This document shows, in pieces, positions 17,395 through 26,457 of a stretch of 64,000 nucleotides of DNA (position 1 is its first letter; the number at the start of each line of letters is the position of its first letter). The translations under genes were made by a program, and so were the position numbers. The notes beneath the pieces are model-generated. The model saw nothing but the letters and a program-made list of their open reading frames with translations, had not been told where the DNA came from and did not search any database. Source of the DNA: Puniceicoccaceae bacterium Marseille-Q1082 (GTDB lineage Bacteria > Verrucomicrobiota > Verrucomicrobiia > Opitutales > Intestinicryptomonadaceae); the NCBI GenBank assembly GCA_904424815.1, contig CAJGBI010000001.1:609010-673009 (forward strand), given 5' to 3'.

Positions 17395-18381
17395 TCAGCA
17401 GAGCAGGTCGCCGAAATCCTTGAAGTCCGCCTTGAACCCGCCCGGGAGCCCTTTGCAGATTACGCCGACGGCGTCGTGCGAATGCAGGCTTTCGAGGTGT
17501 ATGCACGCTATCTCGAAGTCCTTTATGCGCTTGTCGGCGTCAAATCCGGCGTAGAGCAGGCGGGTTGCGTCCTCTATGAATTTGACGTACGCGCCGTTCA
17601 GCTCAGCGAACGCCTGTTCGTCCTCGCGCCGCACCATCGTCTGGGTTTCGGTGTGCAGGGCCTCTAGGCATATTGCGTGCATGTCCTCTATAGACACGTG
17701 CGACGAACCCTCTATCTCCGCCGATATGCGCGCCTTGCTGCGCTGCGAATGCGGCACGCAGTATACGTTGCGCGTCCTGCGGGCGTGCTCGCTGAGCTCC
17801 GAAGAGCAGGGGCAGGCGGACGAGTACACGAAGTCGAACACTATGAACTTTCTGAAAATGTCGAGGTCGTCCATCGTCCCCTCGTAGGAGCACTTGTAGT
17901 ACTGCCAGGCTTTCAAGTTGCTGCGCAGGCTCGTTTGCAAAATCGGGTAGTTGAAGTCTATTTTGATTCTCGCGCGGGAGGTTTTGAGCTGCTCCTTCAT
18001 CTTCACGAGGACTTCTTCGAGCAAATCCGGCGTGAAAACCCTGTCGGCGAAAAGGTAAAACACCCTCATTATCCTCGACATGTTTATGCCCTTGGAATCA
18101 GCCGCAAGCGACACCGTTGCCGTCACCGACGCCTCGGCCTCCCTTACTTCGCAGTCTTTGGTGAGGAATTTGAGGGGCATTTTGAAATTGTGCATTCCAA
18201 CCTGCATAATCGGGACGTTCGCGCCGCTTATGGAGTTTTTGTCGGCGTTTTGCACGTCTGGCAGGGTGGAAATGTAGTCGCTCTCCGCCTTGAAGCCGTC
18301 TTCGTAGCGCGGCACGGGCGCGTTCTGCGCGCAGAACGCCGGATTCCGGCGTGTCTGCGTTTCTTTTTTTGCGTTTTCCAT
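17395..18381 (-). CDS. folE2: GTP cyclohydrolase I, type IB (FolE2)
   Basis: Converts GTP to 7,8-dihydroneopterin triphosphate, the first step of folate (and queuosine) synthesis. The 328-residue protein has the FolE2 marks: YISTLPDVQN near residue 35, GINMSRIMRVFYLFAD (a variant of the family KGTHMSRF motif), and VYSSACPCSSELSEHAR with the metal-binding Cys. The metal-independent naming reflects its use of Mn rather than Zn in some species. The folate gene folC lies at 50.3 kb, so the pathway is dispersed. The start codon at 18381 gives an N-terminus of normal length. Confidence 0.93.
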   Translation of the reverse strand: MENAKKETQTRRNPAFCAQNAPVPRYEDGFKAESDYISTLPDVQNADKNSISGANVPIMQVGMHNFKMPLKFLTKDCEVREAEASVTATVSLAADSKGINMSRIMRVFYLFADRVFTPDLLEEVLVKMKEQLKTSRARIKIDFNYPILQTSLRSNLKAWQYYKCSYEGTMDDLDIFRKFIVFDFVYSSACPCSSELSEHARRTRNVYCVPHSQRSKARISAEIEGSSHVSIEDMHAICLEALHTETQTMVRREDEQAFAELNGAYVKFIEDATRLLYAGFDADKRIKDFEIACIHLESLHSHDAVGVICKGLPGGFKADFKDFGDLLC

Positions 18382-18432
18382 TGTCGATAAAAGCCTCTTA
18401 TAATTTCCCTTTTCGGATTGCGCGCAAGCTTT

Positions 18433-19197
18433 TTAAGCGGCGGTTCCGGAGGCGCGTTTTTTTGCGACGGCGCGGATTGAAATCCACACGAGCGTTCCGG
18501 CGATGGCGGCGAAGACGAGCCCGGGCATCGGAACCCCCACCAGCGCCATTAAGAGCAGGTCTATCAGCGTCGGCGGGGTGACGGCGAGCATCGCGATTTT
18601 CGCGCACTTCCAGTAGCCGAGCGACGGCATTGCGCCGAGGGCGAGGGTTTTGGCGGCAAGCCCCATAGCGAGGGAATAGACCGCGTTCATAAAGAGCGAC
18701 GCCGCGAAGAACACCGCGGGTAGAACCGCCCATAGCATGACGCCCTTCGGGGGAAAGAGGTCCGACAACTTTGCGGACTCCCCGGGCGGAAGGAAGCTTT
18801 CAAACGGAAGGGACTGTTCGAATCCCGCCCCGTAAAACGACAGCCTGTCGCGCTCGACGGAAAACGCCAGGCCTTTTACGGCGGCGGCGTCGAGCTTCCC
18901 GGGGGTGGCGACGGCGAATGTCTTTCCGGAGGCCGACTTGAATTCCACGGGCTTCCCGTCCGGAGTTTTGACGCCCCCGCGCGAGATCTCGACGGACTCC
19001 ATCAAGGGAATCGCGGGCAATATGAATTTTTCGTAGAAATCGGAGAGCGGCTTGGCGGACATCGCTGAGGTCGCGGCCGCGCATATCGCCGACAGCGTTA
19101 GAATGTACGCTATCGCCTTCCACTTCCATTCAAAGGCCGCCTCCTCGTAGGCGGCGGGCGGCGCGAACGATTTCGCTATCGCGGTCAGAACATTCAT
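18433..19197 (-). CDS. DUF1189-like membrane protein
   Basis: 254 residues. An N-terminal segment (AIAKSFAPPAAYEEAAFEWK) leads into a first helix at about 27-45. A periplasmic-like domain at about 50-145 (rich in IPLMESVEISRGGVKTPDGK-type beta segments) follows, then three or four C-terminal helices from about 150. The topology and the SFAPPAAYEEAA start resemble the DUF1189 family, whose function is unknown. It is last in a four-gene minus-strand run (maf, TonB-like, rluA, DUF1189), 3 bases after the rluA stop. Confidence 0.7.
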   Translation of the reverse strand: MNVLTAIAKSFAPPAAYEEAAFEWKWKAIAYILTLSAICAAATSAMSAKPLSDFYEKFILPAIPLMESVEISRGGVKTPDGKPVEFKSASGKTFAVATPGKLDAAAVKGLAFSVERDRLSFYGAGFEQSLPFESFLPPGESAKLSDLFPPKGVMLWAVLPAVFFAASLFMNAVYSLAMGLAAKTLALGAMPSLGYWKCAKIAMLAVTPPTLIDLLLMALVGVPMPGLVFAAIAGTLVWISIRAVAKKRASGTAA

Positions 19198-19200
19198 ACG

Positions 19201-19986
19201 TCAGTCTTTGCGCCTTTCCATCATGATATTGAAACTTTCGGGGAGCGGGGCGGACGCGGAAAAATCCGCCGCATTTCCGGCTATTTCGAGATGCAGGACA
19301 GTCTGCGAGCAGTGCAGAAAGAGCCTCCCGATTCCCGAAGCCGCGCGGAGCCTCCGGTTCGCCCTGAAATCGCCGTAAGTGGCGTCGCCGAGTATGGGCA
19401 TTGCGTGCTTTGCGCACTGGACGCGCAGCTGGTGCGTCAGCCCCGTGAGCGGCTCGAGCTTCACGAGGCACAGCCCGTAGTTGTTTTTATCGAACCCTTC
19501 GACCGAAAATTTAGCCTCGGCTTTTTTCGCGGCGCCCGCCGGCACGCGGAGGGCGGAGTTGCGCACGAACCCCGTGAATTTGCGCTCGAAGAGCGTGTCG
19601 CGCCAGAATCCGGAGCGCGCGGGCGCGCGGCAGACGCATATGGCGCGGTAAATTTTTTCGGCCCTGCGGCTGCGGAAAGCCTCCCGAGCGGCGGCGGCGG
19701 CGTCTGGGTCGGAGGCGGCTATGACTATTCCGGAAGTGGGGGAGTCGAGGCGGTTTGCGAGCCACAGCCTGCGCTTGTGCCCGCTTTCGTCCTCCCACGA
19801 AAAGTACTCTCCGTCGAAGTTGTAGGGCGCGAGCACCATCGGATGTCCCCTCTTGCCGTCGGGGTTGGGGTGCGAGGAATATCCCGCCCTCTTCGATATG
19901 GCAATTATCCCGCGCGGGTCGAGGGCTGCGATTTCGCAGCCCGGGGCGAGGGGTATGCTTTTTGCTGTGTTTTCGGCGTCGTTCAT
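19201..19986 (-). CDS. RluA-family pseudouridine synthase
   Basis: 261 residues, modifies uridines in rRNA or tRNA. The catalytic Asp is in LANRLDSPTSGIVIAA (family motif HRLDxxTSG, here with Asn for His), and the second motif is LEPLTGLTHQLRVQCAKHAM followed by PILGDATYG. The start at 19986 overlaps the upstream gene's stop as ATGA. Longer reading frames extend antisense and are not supported. Which uridine is modified cannot be told from sequence. No S4 domain is present, so it resembles the shorter RluA/TruC type. Confidence 0.9.
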   Translation of the reverse strand: MNDAENTAKSIPLAPGCEIAALDPRGIIAISKRAGYSSHPNPDGKRGHPMVLAPYNFDGEYFSWEDESGHKRRLWLANRLDSPTSGIVIAASDPDAAAAAREAFRSRRAEKIYRAICVCRAPARSGFWRDTLFERKFTGFVRNSALRVPAGAAKKAEAKFSVEGFDKNNYGLCLVKLEPLTGLTHQLRVQCAKHAMPILGDATYGDFRANRRLRAASGIGRLFLHCSQTVLHLEIAGNAADFSASAPLPESFNIMMERRKD

Positions 19987-21233
19987 CGGTAGTGGAAAGT
20001 TATGCGCACGTCTTGGTTTTGTTCTCCGAGCGCGGAAATCATCTCGCGGGTCCATTCGCCGTAAGGGGCGGTGGTGAGTATGGACTGCTCGCACAGCCCG
20101 CGTCCGGTGTTGGTGGAGTTTGAATAGAGAACGGATATGGATGCGAGGGCGCCGGTTTTGTCTATGGAGTACTCTATGACGACGGTCGTGTTTACCGCCG
20201 TGTTGAGGTCGTACTGCGAGCCGAGCAAATTCCACTGGCGCGAGATGGCCTCTATCATTCTCTGCTGGTACGCCCCGAACTCGCTGAATCTCGAGTCCAC
20301 CGCTATCGTCCCCTGCATGCTCGCGCGCGTGCGGTTGTCGGCGAGCGGTCCGGCGGGGATTCTCATGCTCAGGTACGGGCGCGGCTTGGGCGCGGGCAGG
20401 GACTCGTCGGTGGGCGGAGCGTCGGGGGCGGGGCGGGGCTCCGCCGAGACGCGCGTCCCGTTCGGCGCGCCGGAGTCTCCGCCGTCCGCGGGAGTTTTCG
20501 GAGCGCCGTCGGTCGGGGATTTTTTTGGGGAATCGTCCGATGCGCGCTTTGCGGGGTCGCCCTCGTCCCCGTCGGGGATTTTGTCGGATGGCGTTTTGCC
20601 GTCCGCCTTTTCGGGCGAAGCCGCCGCTTTCTCGCCGTTTTCGGAGGATTCCGGCAGGCCCTCGTCCGGCTTGGCTGGAGCCGCCGCGCCTTTTCCTGCG
20701 CCGTCCGCCTCAGCGCCGGTGTCCGCCGGAGCCGCGGGGGCTGCTTCCGCCCTCGGAAATTCGGACACCTGCGCGGGCTGTTCGAGCGGCCTTTGCAGGG
20801 TCTCGAACGGCTGCTGCGGGCTCAGGATATCCTCCGGAGAGCTCGTGCCCGAGACTATCTTTTTGCCGCCCTTTATCTCCCCCTCGACGTACGGCATTTT
20901 CGACTTCGACGAGGGGTCGGTTATCATGTCCGCCGCGCGCTGGTCGGTGAAGGATTCCGGAGCGTCCGCCGACGCCGGCTTTTGCGTGTTCGCGAGCGGG
21001 TTGGCCTCGACGAAATCGGGAAGCTTTCTCGAGATTTGCGGCGGCAGTATTTCGAGCTTGAGTTCTTCCGGCTCGGCGGCGGGGGGCGAAAATTCCGCGA
21101 ATTGCTCCGGCGTGAGGCAGTACGCCGCCAGGTGCAGCAGGAGCGCGGCAGATATTCCGGCGGCGACGGCCGTTTTGTCCGCCGCGCGCCCGCTCTCGTA
21201 TATGTCTATTTCCGCCGCAGTCCGCCCGACCAT
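19983..21233 (-). CDS. TonB-like energy transducer protein
   Basis: 416 residues with the TonB layout. A cytoplasmic stub leads into one helix near residues 22-42 (AVAAGISAALLLHLAAYCL). A long Pro/Glu/Lys/Ala-rich, probably disordered spacer follows to about residue 270, and then a C-terminal globular domain (YQQRMIEAISRQWNLLGSQY, TTVVIEYSIDKTGALASISV). Such proteins span the periplasm and couple ExbB/ExbD to outer-membrane receptors, or act as TolA-like links. No exbB, exbD or receptor is nearby. The C-terminal half is more TolA/TonB_C-like than canonical TonB, so the partner remains unclear. Confidence 0.72.
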   Translation of the reverse strand: MVGRTAAEIDIYESGRAADKTAVAAGISAALLLHLAAYCLTPEQFAEFSPPAAEPEELKLEILPPQISRKLPDFVEANPLANTQKPASADAPESFTDQRAADMITDPSSKSKMPYVEGEIKGGKKIVSGTSSPEDILSPQQPFETLQRPLEQPAQVSEFPRAEAAPAAPADTGAEADGAGKGAAAPAKPDEGLPESSENGEKAAASPEKADGKTPSDKIPDGDEGDPAKRASDDSPKKSPTDGAPKTPADGGDSGAPNGTRVSAEPRPAPDAPPTDESLPAPKPRPYLSMRIPAGPLADNRTRASMQGTIAVDSRFSEFGAYQQRMIEAISRQWNLLGSQYDLNTAVNTTVVIEYSIDKTGALASISVLYSNSTNTGRGLCEQSILTTAPYGEWTREMISALGEQNQDVRITFHYR

Positions 21234-21239
21234 TTGCGC

Positions 21240-21824
21240 TCACAGCCGTTCAAATTTCGGCAGCTCCCTCTCCACGAGTCCGCACGGCAGCCCCATCACG
21301 TTGTCGAAGTTGCCGTCTATTTTTTCTATGATCATAGAGCCCCGCTCTTGTGCGGCGTACGCTCCCGCCTTGTCGAGCGCGTCCACGCATTTCAGGTATT
21401 CCGAAATTTCGCCTCCGGAGAGGGTTTTGAACGTCACGCGCGACTCCTCCGCGAACGCCGCCGACTTCTTCCCGCCCTCCTTCGCAAACGCCACGCCGGT
21501 GAACACCGAGTGCGTTTTGCCGGAGAGCTCGCGCAGCATCCTTTCGGCGTCGCGCAAATCGGCCGGCTTCCCGTAGATTTTCCCCCCGAGCGAAACTATG
21601 GTATCCGCGCCGAGAACCGTCCTTTCGGGGAATCGCGCCGCAACCGAAAGCGCCTTCGACAGCGCGTTGCGGCGCACGAGCTCCGAGGGTTCGATTCCCT
21701 GCGAATTGTCCTCGGCGGCGTCGGAGACGCGGACTTCAAACGGTATTCCCGCCCGCGCGAGCAGCTCGCTGCGCCGCGGGGAGGCCGACGCCAGAATTAT
21801 CTTGTTGTAAATTTCGCCGCCCAT
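21240..21824 (-). CDS. maf: Maf-like nucleotide pyrophosphatase
   Basis: Hydrolyses non-canonical or canonical nucleoside triphosphates to monophosphates. The N-terminal signature IILASASPRRSELL is followed by GADTIVSLGGKIYGKP and a late ERGSMIIEKIDGNFDNVMGL, the Maf/HAM1-like fold motifs. I chose the ATG at 21824, which puts seven residues before the signature; the ATG at 21833 would add only three more. The longer frame runs antisense into the divergent ABC gene and is not supported. First gene of the maf-TonB-rluA-DUF1189 run. Confidence 0.9.
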   Translation of the reverse strand: MGGEIYNKIILASASPRRSELLARAGIPFEVRVSDAAEDNSQGIEPSELVRRNALSKALSVAARFPERTVLGADTIVSLGGKIYGKPADLRDAERMLRELSGKTHSVFTGVAFAKEGGKKSAAFAEESRVTFKTLSGGEISEYLKCVDALDKAGAYAAQERGSMIIEKIDGNFDNVMGLPCGLVERELPKFERL

Positions 21825-21843
21825 AATAAGCATTAGGCGGATA

Positions 21844-22650
21844 ATGATGAAAATTGCGGCGCAAAAGGCAAAAGAAAAAAAAATGTTGGAGGCGCGCGGG
21901 CTCTCGTTTGAGGCGGGGCGCAAGATTCTCGACGGAATCGACTGGACGGTTTTGGAGGGCGAGCGATGGGTTCTGCTCGGCGCGAACGGCGCGGGAAAGA
22001 CCTCCCTGCTGTCCACGATATGCGCGTACAACACTCCGTCTTCGGGCGACATGTGGGTGGACGGCAAAAAATATTCAACCTACAACTGGCAGAAAATGCG
22101 CGAAAAAATCGCCCTTGTGGGAAGCCAGGTCAAGCGCAAGATAAACCCCGACGAGAAGGTTCTCGAAGTGGTCGTCAGCGGCAAGTTCGCGCAGATAAAC
22201 TATTGGGGCAGGATCACGAGGCCGCTGATTTTCGAGGCGTACGAAAAGATGAAGGAGCTCGGCATAGGCGGGCTCGTGGACGACTGCTGGGAGTACATTT
22301 CGCAGGGAGAGCGGCAGAAGGCGCTGATCGCCCGCGCGCTGATGGCGAAGCCGTCGGTGGTGTTTCTCGACGAGCCGTGCACGGGCCTTGATCCGGTGGC
22401 GCGCGGCAAGTTCGTTGAATTTCTCGATTCGCTCGCGCGCTCAAAGAAAATTCCCGCAATCGTCATGGCTACTCACTACGTCGAGGAAATCCCGCCGTCG
22501 TTCACGCACGCCATCATAATAAAGGGCGGGCGGGTTTTGGCGTCCGGCGATATATCGAAAGTTTTGACTTCCAAAAACCTCGGCGAGGCCTACGGCGCGG
22601 AGTGCTCCCTGCGGCGGCGCGGCGGAAGGTACGAGCTGCGCGTCAAATAG
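21844..22650 (+). CDS. ABC transporter ATP-binding protein (ModF/YlmA-like)
   Basis: Up to 268 residues. The motifs are LGANGAGKTSLLSTI (Walker A), a Q-loop GSQVKRKI, the signature region YISQGERQKALIARAL (variant of LSGGQ) and VVFLDEPCTGLDPVARGK (Walker B). The sequence resembles the soluble COG1119 group (ModF/PhrA, YlmA). Translation could begin at 21844 or at the ATG at 21883, which gives MLEARGLSFEAG directly at the conserved beta strand. No permease or binding protein is adjacent. Its start region is divergent from maf, only 20 bases away. Confidence 0.85.
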   Translation: MMKIAAQKAKEKKMLEARGLSFEAGRKILDGIDWTVLEGERWVLLGANGAGKTSLLSTICAYNTPSSGDMWVDGKKYSTYNWQKMREKIALVGSQVKRKINPDEKVLEVVVSGKFAQINYWGRITRPLIFEAYEKMKELGIGGLVDDCWEYISQGERQKALIARALMAKPSVVFLDEPCTGLDPVARGKFVEFLDSLARSKKIPAIVMATHYVEEIPPSFTHAIIIKGGRVLASGDISKVLTSKNLGEAYGAECSLRRRGGRYELRVK

Positions 22651-22775
22651 CGCGCGGCGGAGCGCGGCGCAATATCCGTTTTTGCGCGGGCCGCCGGACC
22701 TTCGCCTTCGGGTCGGGCGCGCGGACTGCCATTTTGCGCTTGCGCGGGGCGGGTAAATCCTTATCGTCTCGGCGA

Positions 22776-24758
22776 ATGAAACCGTTTGCGCTTTTTGCCG
22801 CGCTTTTTTCAGCCTGCGCCCTGTTTGCAGCCCCACCGCCGTCGGCGAGGGATCTGCCGAAAAGGCTTTTGGAGAAAAATCCCGAGTTTGTCCCGTTTTC
22901 CGCCGACCCCGAACCCTACGCCGGAAAGCTTCCGCCGGAGCCGAGCGGGTGCGCGGATTTCGAGATAGAGCTCCCGAAATCCTCCGGTTCCGCGGTGGCG
23001 GCGGCGGACTTCGGCTTTTTGCCGGACAATCCCGACTGCGCCGCCGCCCTCAACAGGGCTTTGGCGCATTGCAGGAAAATCGGGGCGTCCAGGCTCGAGC
23101 TCGCCCCGGGAACTTACCGGTGCTTCGTGTCGGACGGCGTTGAAATGGATTCCCTGCGCGACTTGCTCGTCGACGGGAAGGGGGCGACCCTCGTTTTCAG
23201 GAGGACGGACGGCAAGCCGAATTTCTCGATAAAAAACTGCCTCCGCGTAAAAATTCGCGACTTGAAAATCGACTGGGACTGGGAAACCGACCCGCTCGGC
23301 GCATTCGTCAGGGTTGTGGGCAAACATGCCGACAAAAACGCCGACAGCTACATAGACGTGGAATTTGTAGGGTTCGGTAGGTACCCCCTCTACGGAAAGC
23401 CTATGCCGATAAAAGTGATGACACTGATGGACGAAAACTGCGAGGGGATTTCCAACGAGAGGGGCTCCGCGTATTTCGGCACGGGCGACGGGCACTACGG
23501 AACGAAAAGCGAATGGCTTTCCCCAAACAGGGCGCGCATTTACCCGGGCGTCGCGCCCGTCGGCCTGCCGCGGCCCGAAGACTACCCGAGCGAGTATTCT
23601 AAAAAGAAAAATTTTTGGGTTTCCGGCAGGGCGCTCGTCGGCAGGACATACCGCATAATGCACCAGTACTACGGGAAAAACGCCTTTGAAATTTCAGACA
23701 GCCGGCACCTTACTTTTGAAAATATCGACGTGTACTCCTGCCGCGGAATGGGATTTTTGGTAAAGGGGGGAACTTCGCACTGGCAGGCGTTGAACGTATC
23801 GTTCGTCCCGCGCGGCGGCAGGCCGTGCTCAACCACCGCCGACGTCGTGCACTGCACGTCAAACGGCGGGTTCGCCAAGCTCGTCGGCCTGCGCGCCACT
23901 TTGAACCAGGACGATATTTTCAATTTCCACGACAAGGCGGCGTTCGGCAAATTCGATTCGCCCGACGCCTTCAAATTTTTGAATATGGGAGGGGCGCGCT
24001 ACATAGACGCCGCGCCCGGCGACGAGGTGGAGATTTTTAACGCCGACTACACTCCGGCGAATTTCAGGGCCAAAATATTGTCGGTAGACGGCAATGTCGC
24101 CCGCCTCGACTCGCCGTTCGGCGGCGGCGCTGACGGAAAGGGGTACATACTCCAAAAGGCGTCGCACCGCACGCGCAACATACTCATAAAAGACTGCGTT
24201 TTCAAAAACCACGCGGGCAGGGGAATAATGCAGTCGAGCGACGCCACGATAGAAAATTGCAGGTTCGAAAACGGCATCAGCATACCCCTGCGCTTCCAGC
24301 GGGCTTTCTCCATTCGCAACTGGGCGGAGGGCTACGGGTGCCGCAATGTCGTAGTGCGCGGCTGCGAGTTTTCCGACGCGAAAATAAACTCGGGGCTCTA
24401 CGGCGTTTACCACGAAATTTTCGCGGGCAGCCGCAGGACGGACGGCGCCGGCGGCTTCGACAAGTCGGCGACTGCTTCCGACATCCTGATAGAAAAGTGC
24501 CGCTTCAAAAATATGCTAGCGATGTCGCTGTATTCCAATTTTGCGAAAAACGTCACTTTCAGGGACAACAAAATAGAAGTGTCCGATTCTCCCGCGGCAA
24601 AGAGCTACGCCGGCTGCGCTCTCTTTGAGAACAGCGAAAACGTCGCCTTCGTGAACAATGCCGTATGCGCGCGCAATCCGGAGGCGATAGGGGCTTTCAT
24701 CTGCGATACCCAAAATGCGGTCGTCGCGGGCAATTCCGCAAAAAAGGCGAAGGAATAG
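22776..24758 (+). CDS. secreted right-handed beta-helix protein, probable glycosidase or lyase
   Basis: 660 residues with a signal peptide (MKPFALFAALFSACALFAAP). An N-terminal strand turn with FGFLPDNPDCAAALNRALAH and LELAPGTYRCF is the pectate-lyase-superfamily cap. The body is a ladder of short beta-helix coils (FENIDVYSCRGMGFLVKGG, ILIKDCVFKNHAGRGIMQSS, DATIENCRFENGISIPLRFQ). The layout resembles GH110-type alpha-1,3-galactosidases of gut bacteria, but other beta-helix polysaccharide enzymes share it. The catalytic residues cannot be fixed by eye. It stands alone between the ABC gene and ymdB. Confidence 0.75.
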   Translation: MKPFALFAALFSACALFAAPPPSARDLPKRLLEKNPEFVPFSADPEPYAGKLPPEPSGCADFEIELPKSSGSAVAAADFGFLPDNPDCAAALNRALAHCRKIGASRLELAPGTYRCFVSDGVEMDSLRDLLVDGKGATLVFRRTDGKPNFSIKNCLRVKIRDLKIDWDWETDPLGAFVRVVGKHADKNADSYIDVEFVGFGRYPLYGKPMPIKVMTLMDENCEGISNERGSAYFGTGDGHYGTKSEWLSPNRARIYPGVAPVGLPRPEDYPSEYSKKKNFWVSGRALVGRTYRIMHQYYGKNAFEISDSRHLTFENIDVYSCRGMGFLVKGGTSHWQALNVSFVPRGGRPCSTTADVVHCTSNGGFAKLVGLRATLNQDDIFNFHDKAAFGKFDSPDAFKFLNMGGARYIDAAPGDEVEIFNADYTPANFRAKILSVDGNVARLDSPFGGGADGKGYILQKASHRTRNILIKDCVFKNHAGRGIMQSSDATIENCRFENGISIPLRFQRAFSIRNWAEGYGCRNVVVRGCEFSDAKINSGLYGVYHEIFAGSRRTDGAGGFDKSATASDILIEKCRFKNMLAMSLYSNFAKNVTFRDNKIEVSDSPAAKSYAGCALFENSENVAFVNNAVCARNPEAIGAFICDTQNAVVAGNSAKKAKE

Positions 24759-24834
24759 TTGCCGGAATCTCTCCGGCGGGCTGCGGCGGCTTCCGAACCG
24801 CTTGGGGCGAAAGGGCTTTCTTTCCGCGCACGCC

Positions 24835-25728
24835 TTATCGGGCTGCGGCGGATTCGCTCCCGCCCGCCTGCGGCTTGCGCTCTTCGGCGGCCTTTTTTGC
24901 GGCCTCCTCCGCCGCCATTAGCTCGGCTAGCCTCTGCGCGGTATTTGGGAAAGGCGGGTAGATGAACGGCTCTATCGAAACCGCCCTGCGGGATTTTTCG
25001 TCGATTTCGATTGATGCCGCGCAGATTCTCGGGTCGCCCTCGGCCATTGCAAACGCCCGCGGGCGCCCGTCTATAAAACGCTGCAAGATTATCTCCCACT
25101 TGCGCCCGAGGCACGAGGCCCACGGGCCCGTCATTCCGGCGTCGCTCAAAAACGCGAGCCCCTTGGGGAATATGCGCGCGTCGTTCGTGGGAATGTGCGT
25201 GTGGGTGCCGACCACCGCCTGCGCCCTGCCGTCGAGATGCCACGCCATCGAGACCTTTTCGGAGGTCGTCTCCGCGTGGAAGTCGAGAAATACGGCGTCG
25301 CACAGCGGCTTGATTCTGTCTATCATCTCGCCCGCCGCCGCGAACGGGCAGTTGGCCTTTATCTTCATGAGCGTCTGCCCGAGCAGCGAGAACACCCCGA
25401 GCTTCATTCCGTCCTTTTCGAGGATGAGGTATGTGCGCCCGGGGTTGCTCGGCGGCAGGTTTGCGGGGCGGCAGACTTTTTCGAGCGCGCCTATTTCGCC
25501 CTCAAAGCACCGCTGGTCCCAGATGTGGTCGCCGAGGGTAATGGCGTCCACGCCGCATCGGAAGAGCTCTTCGGCCATGTTTTTTGTCAGCCCGTTTCCG
25601 CCCGCCGCATTTTCGGCGTTTGCGATTACGAAGTCCGTTCCGAGGCTCTCGCGTATGCGGGGAAGGTTGTCGGCGAGGATTCTCCTGCCGGGCTTGCCCA
25701 CTATGTCGCCGACAAAGAAAATCTTCAT
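24835..25728 (-). CDS. YmdB-type metallophosphoesterase (TIGR00282 family)
   Basis: 297 residues, a cytoplasmic calcineurin-like phosphodiesterase. Metal-site motifs are FVGDIVGKPGRR at the N-terminus, NAENAAGG, GDHIWDQ, and VVGTHTHIPTNDARI in the second half, the complete set for the YmdB group, which cleaves 2',3'-cyclic nucleotides in Bacillus. The C-terminal 30 residues are a Glu/Ala/Lys-rich tail not found in every member. The start at 25728 overlaps the adk stop as ATGA, so the pair is translationally coupled. Confidence 0.9.
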   Translation of the reverse strand: MKIFFVGDIVGKPGRRILADNLPRIRESLGTDFVIANAENAAGGNGLTKNMAEELFRCGVDAITLGDHIWDQRCFEGEIGALEKVCRPANLPPSNPGRTYLILEKDGMKLGVFSLLGQTLMKIKANCPFAAAGEMIDRIKPLCDAVFLDFHAETTSEKVSMAWHLDGRAQAVVGTHTHIPTNDARIFPKGLAFLSDAGMTGPWASCLGRKWEIILQRFIDGRPRAFAMAEGDPRICAASIEIDEKSRRAVSIEPFIYPPFPNTAQRLAELMAAEEAAKKAAEERKPQAGGSESAAAR

Positions 25729-26396
25729 CGCGCGCAAAGCCCCAGTTTTTCGGCGACTTCGCGCATGTCGGCCGCCGCCCCCCTTTCGGAGAGCTCCGGC
25801 GGAATTTTTACGAGAATGCCCCTGGCGCCGTAGAAGTCCGCGAGCGGAAGCGTCGTTGAGCGGAAGACTTCGAGCCGCTTTTTGACGGTCTCGGGCTTGT
25901 CGTCGTCGCGGGTGAAGAGCTTTCCGCCGCACTTGTCGCAGATCCCTTCGGATTTCGGCGGGTTGAACTCCCTGTGGTAGGGGGCCTGGCACTCGGAGCA
26001 TATCATGCGGCCCGAAATTCGGCGGATAATTTCGGCGTCCGGAACGTCGAGGTAGAGGGCGTATGAAATTTCCTCCCCGAGCTCGGCGAGAATTTTGTCG
26101 AGCATTTCCGCCTGCGCGAGCGTGCGCGGAAAACCGTCGAGTATGAATCCGCCGGCGGTGTCCGGCTTTGACAGGCGGTCTTTGACCATCGCCGCCGTGA
26201 CGCCGTCAGGAACGAGCTCGCCCTTGTTTATGTACGATTTCGCAAGTTTGCCGAGCTCCGTCCCCTCCTTTATGTTGTTTCTGAAGAGGTCGCCCGTGGA
26301 GACCTGCGCTATTCCGAGGACTTCGCAGAGGGCGACGGCGCGCGTGCCCTTGCCGCTGCCGGGCGCGCCCAGCATTATCAGGTTGGCTTTTTTCAT
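25725..26396 (-). CDS. adk: adenylate kinase
   Basis: Interconverts ATP plus AMP with two ADP. The 223-residue protein has the P-loop GAPGSGKGTRA at residues 9-19, the AMP-site DGFPRTLAQAEML, and DVPDAEIIRRISGR. The lid carries four Cys (CSECQAPYH... and CDKCGGKLF), the structural zinc-binding form of the lid found in Gram-positive and many other bacteria. It is on the minus strand, divergent from the family-B polymerase gene with a 61-base gap. No secY or ribosomal genes accompany it, unlike in many genomes. Confidence 0.96.
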   Translation of the reverse strand: MKKANLIMLGAPGSGKGTRAVALCEVLGIAQVSTGDLFRNNIKEGTELGKLAKSYINKGELVPDGVTAAMVKDRLSKPDTAGGFILDGFPRTLAQAEMLDKILAELGEEISYALYLDVPDAEIIRRISGRMICSECQAPYHREFNPPKSEGICDKCGGKLFTRDDDKPETVKKRLEVFRSTTLPLADFYGARGILVKIPPELSERGAAADMREVAEKLGLCAR

Positions 26397-26457
26397 GTCT
26401 AAAATTTAAGCCGAATATAATTGCAACGCCCCCGAAAATCGGCAAGCCTTTTTTAGC

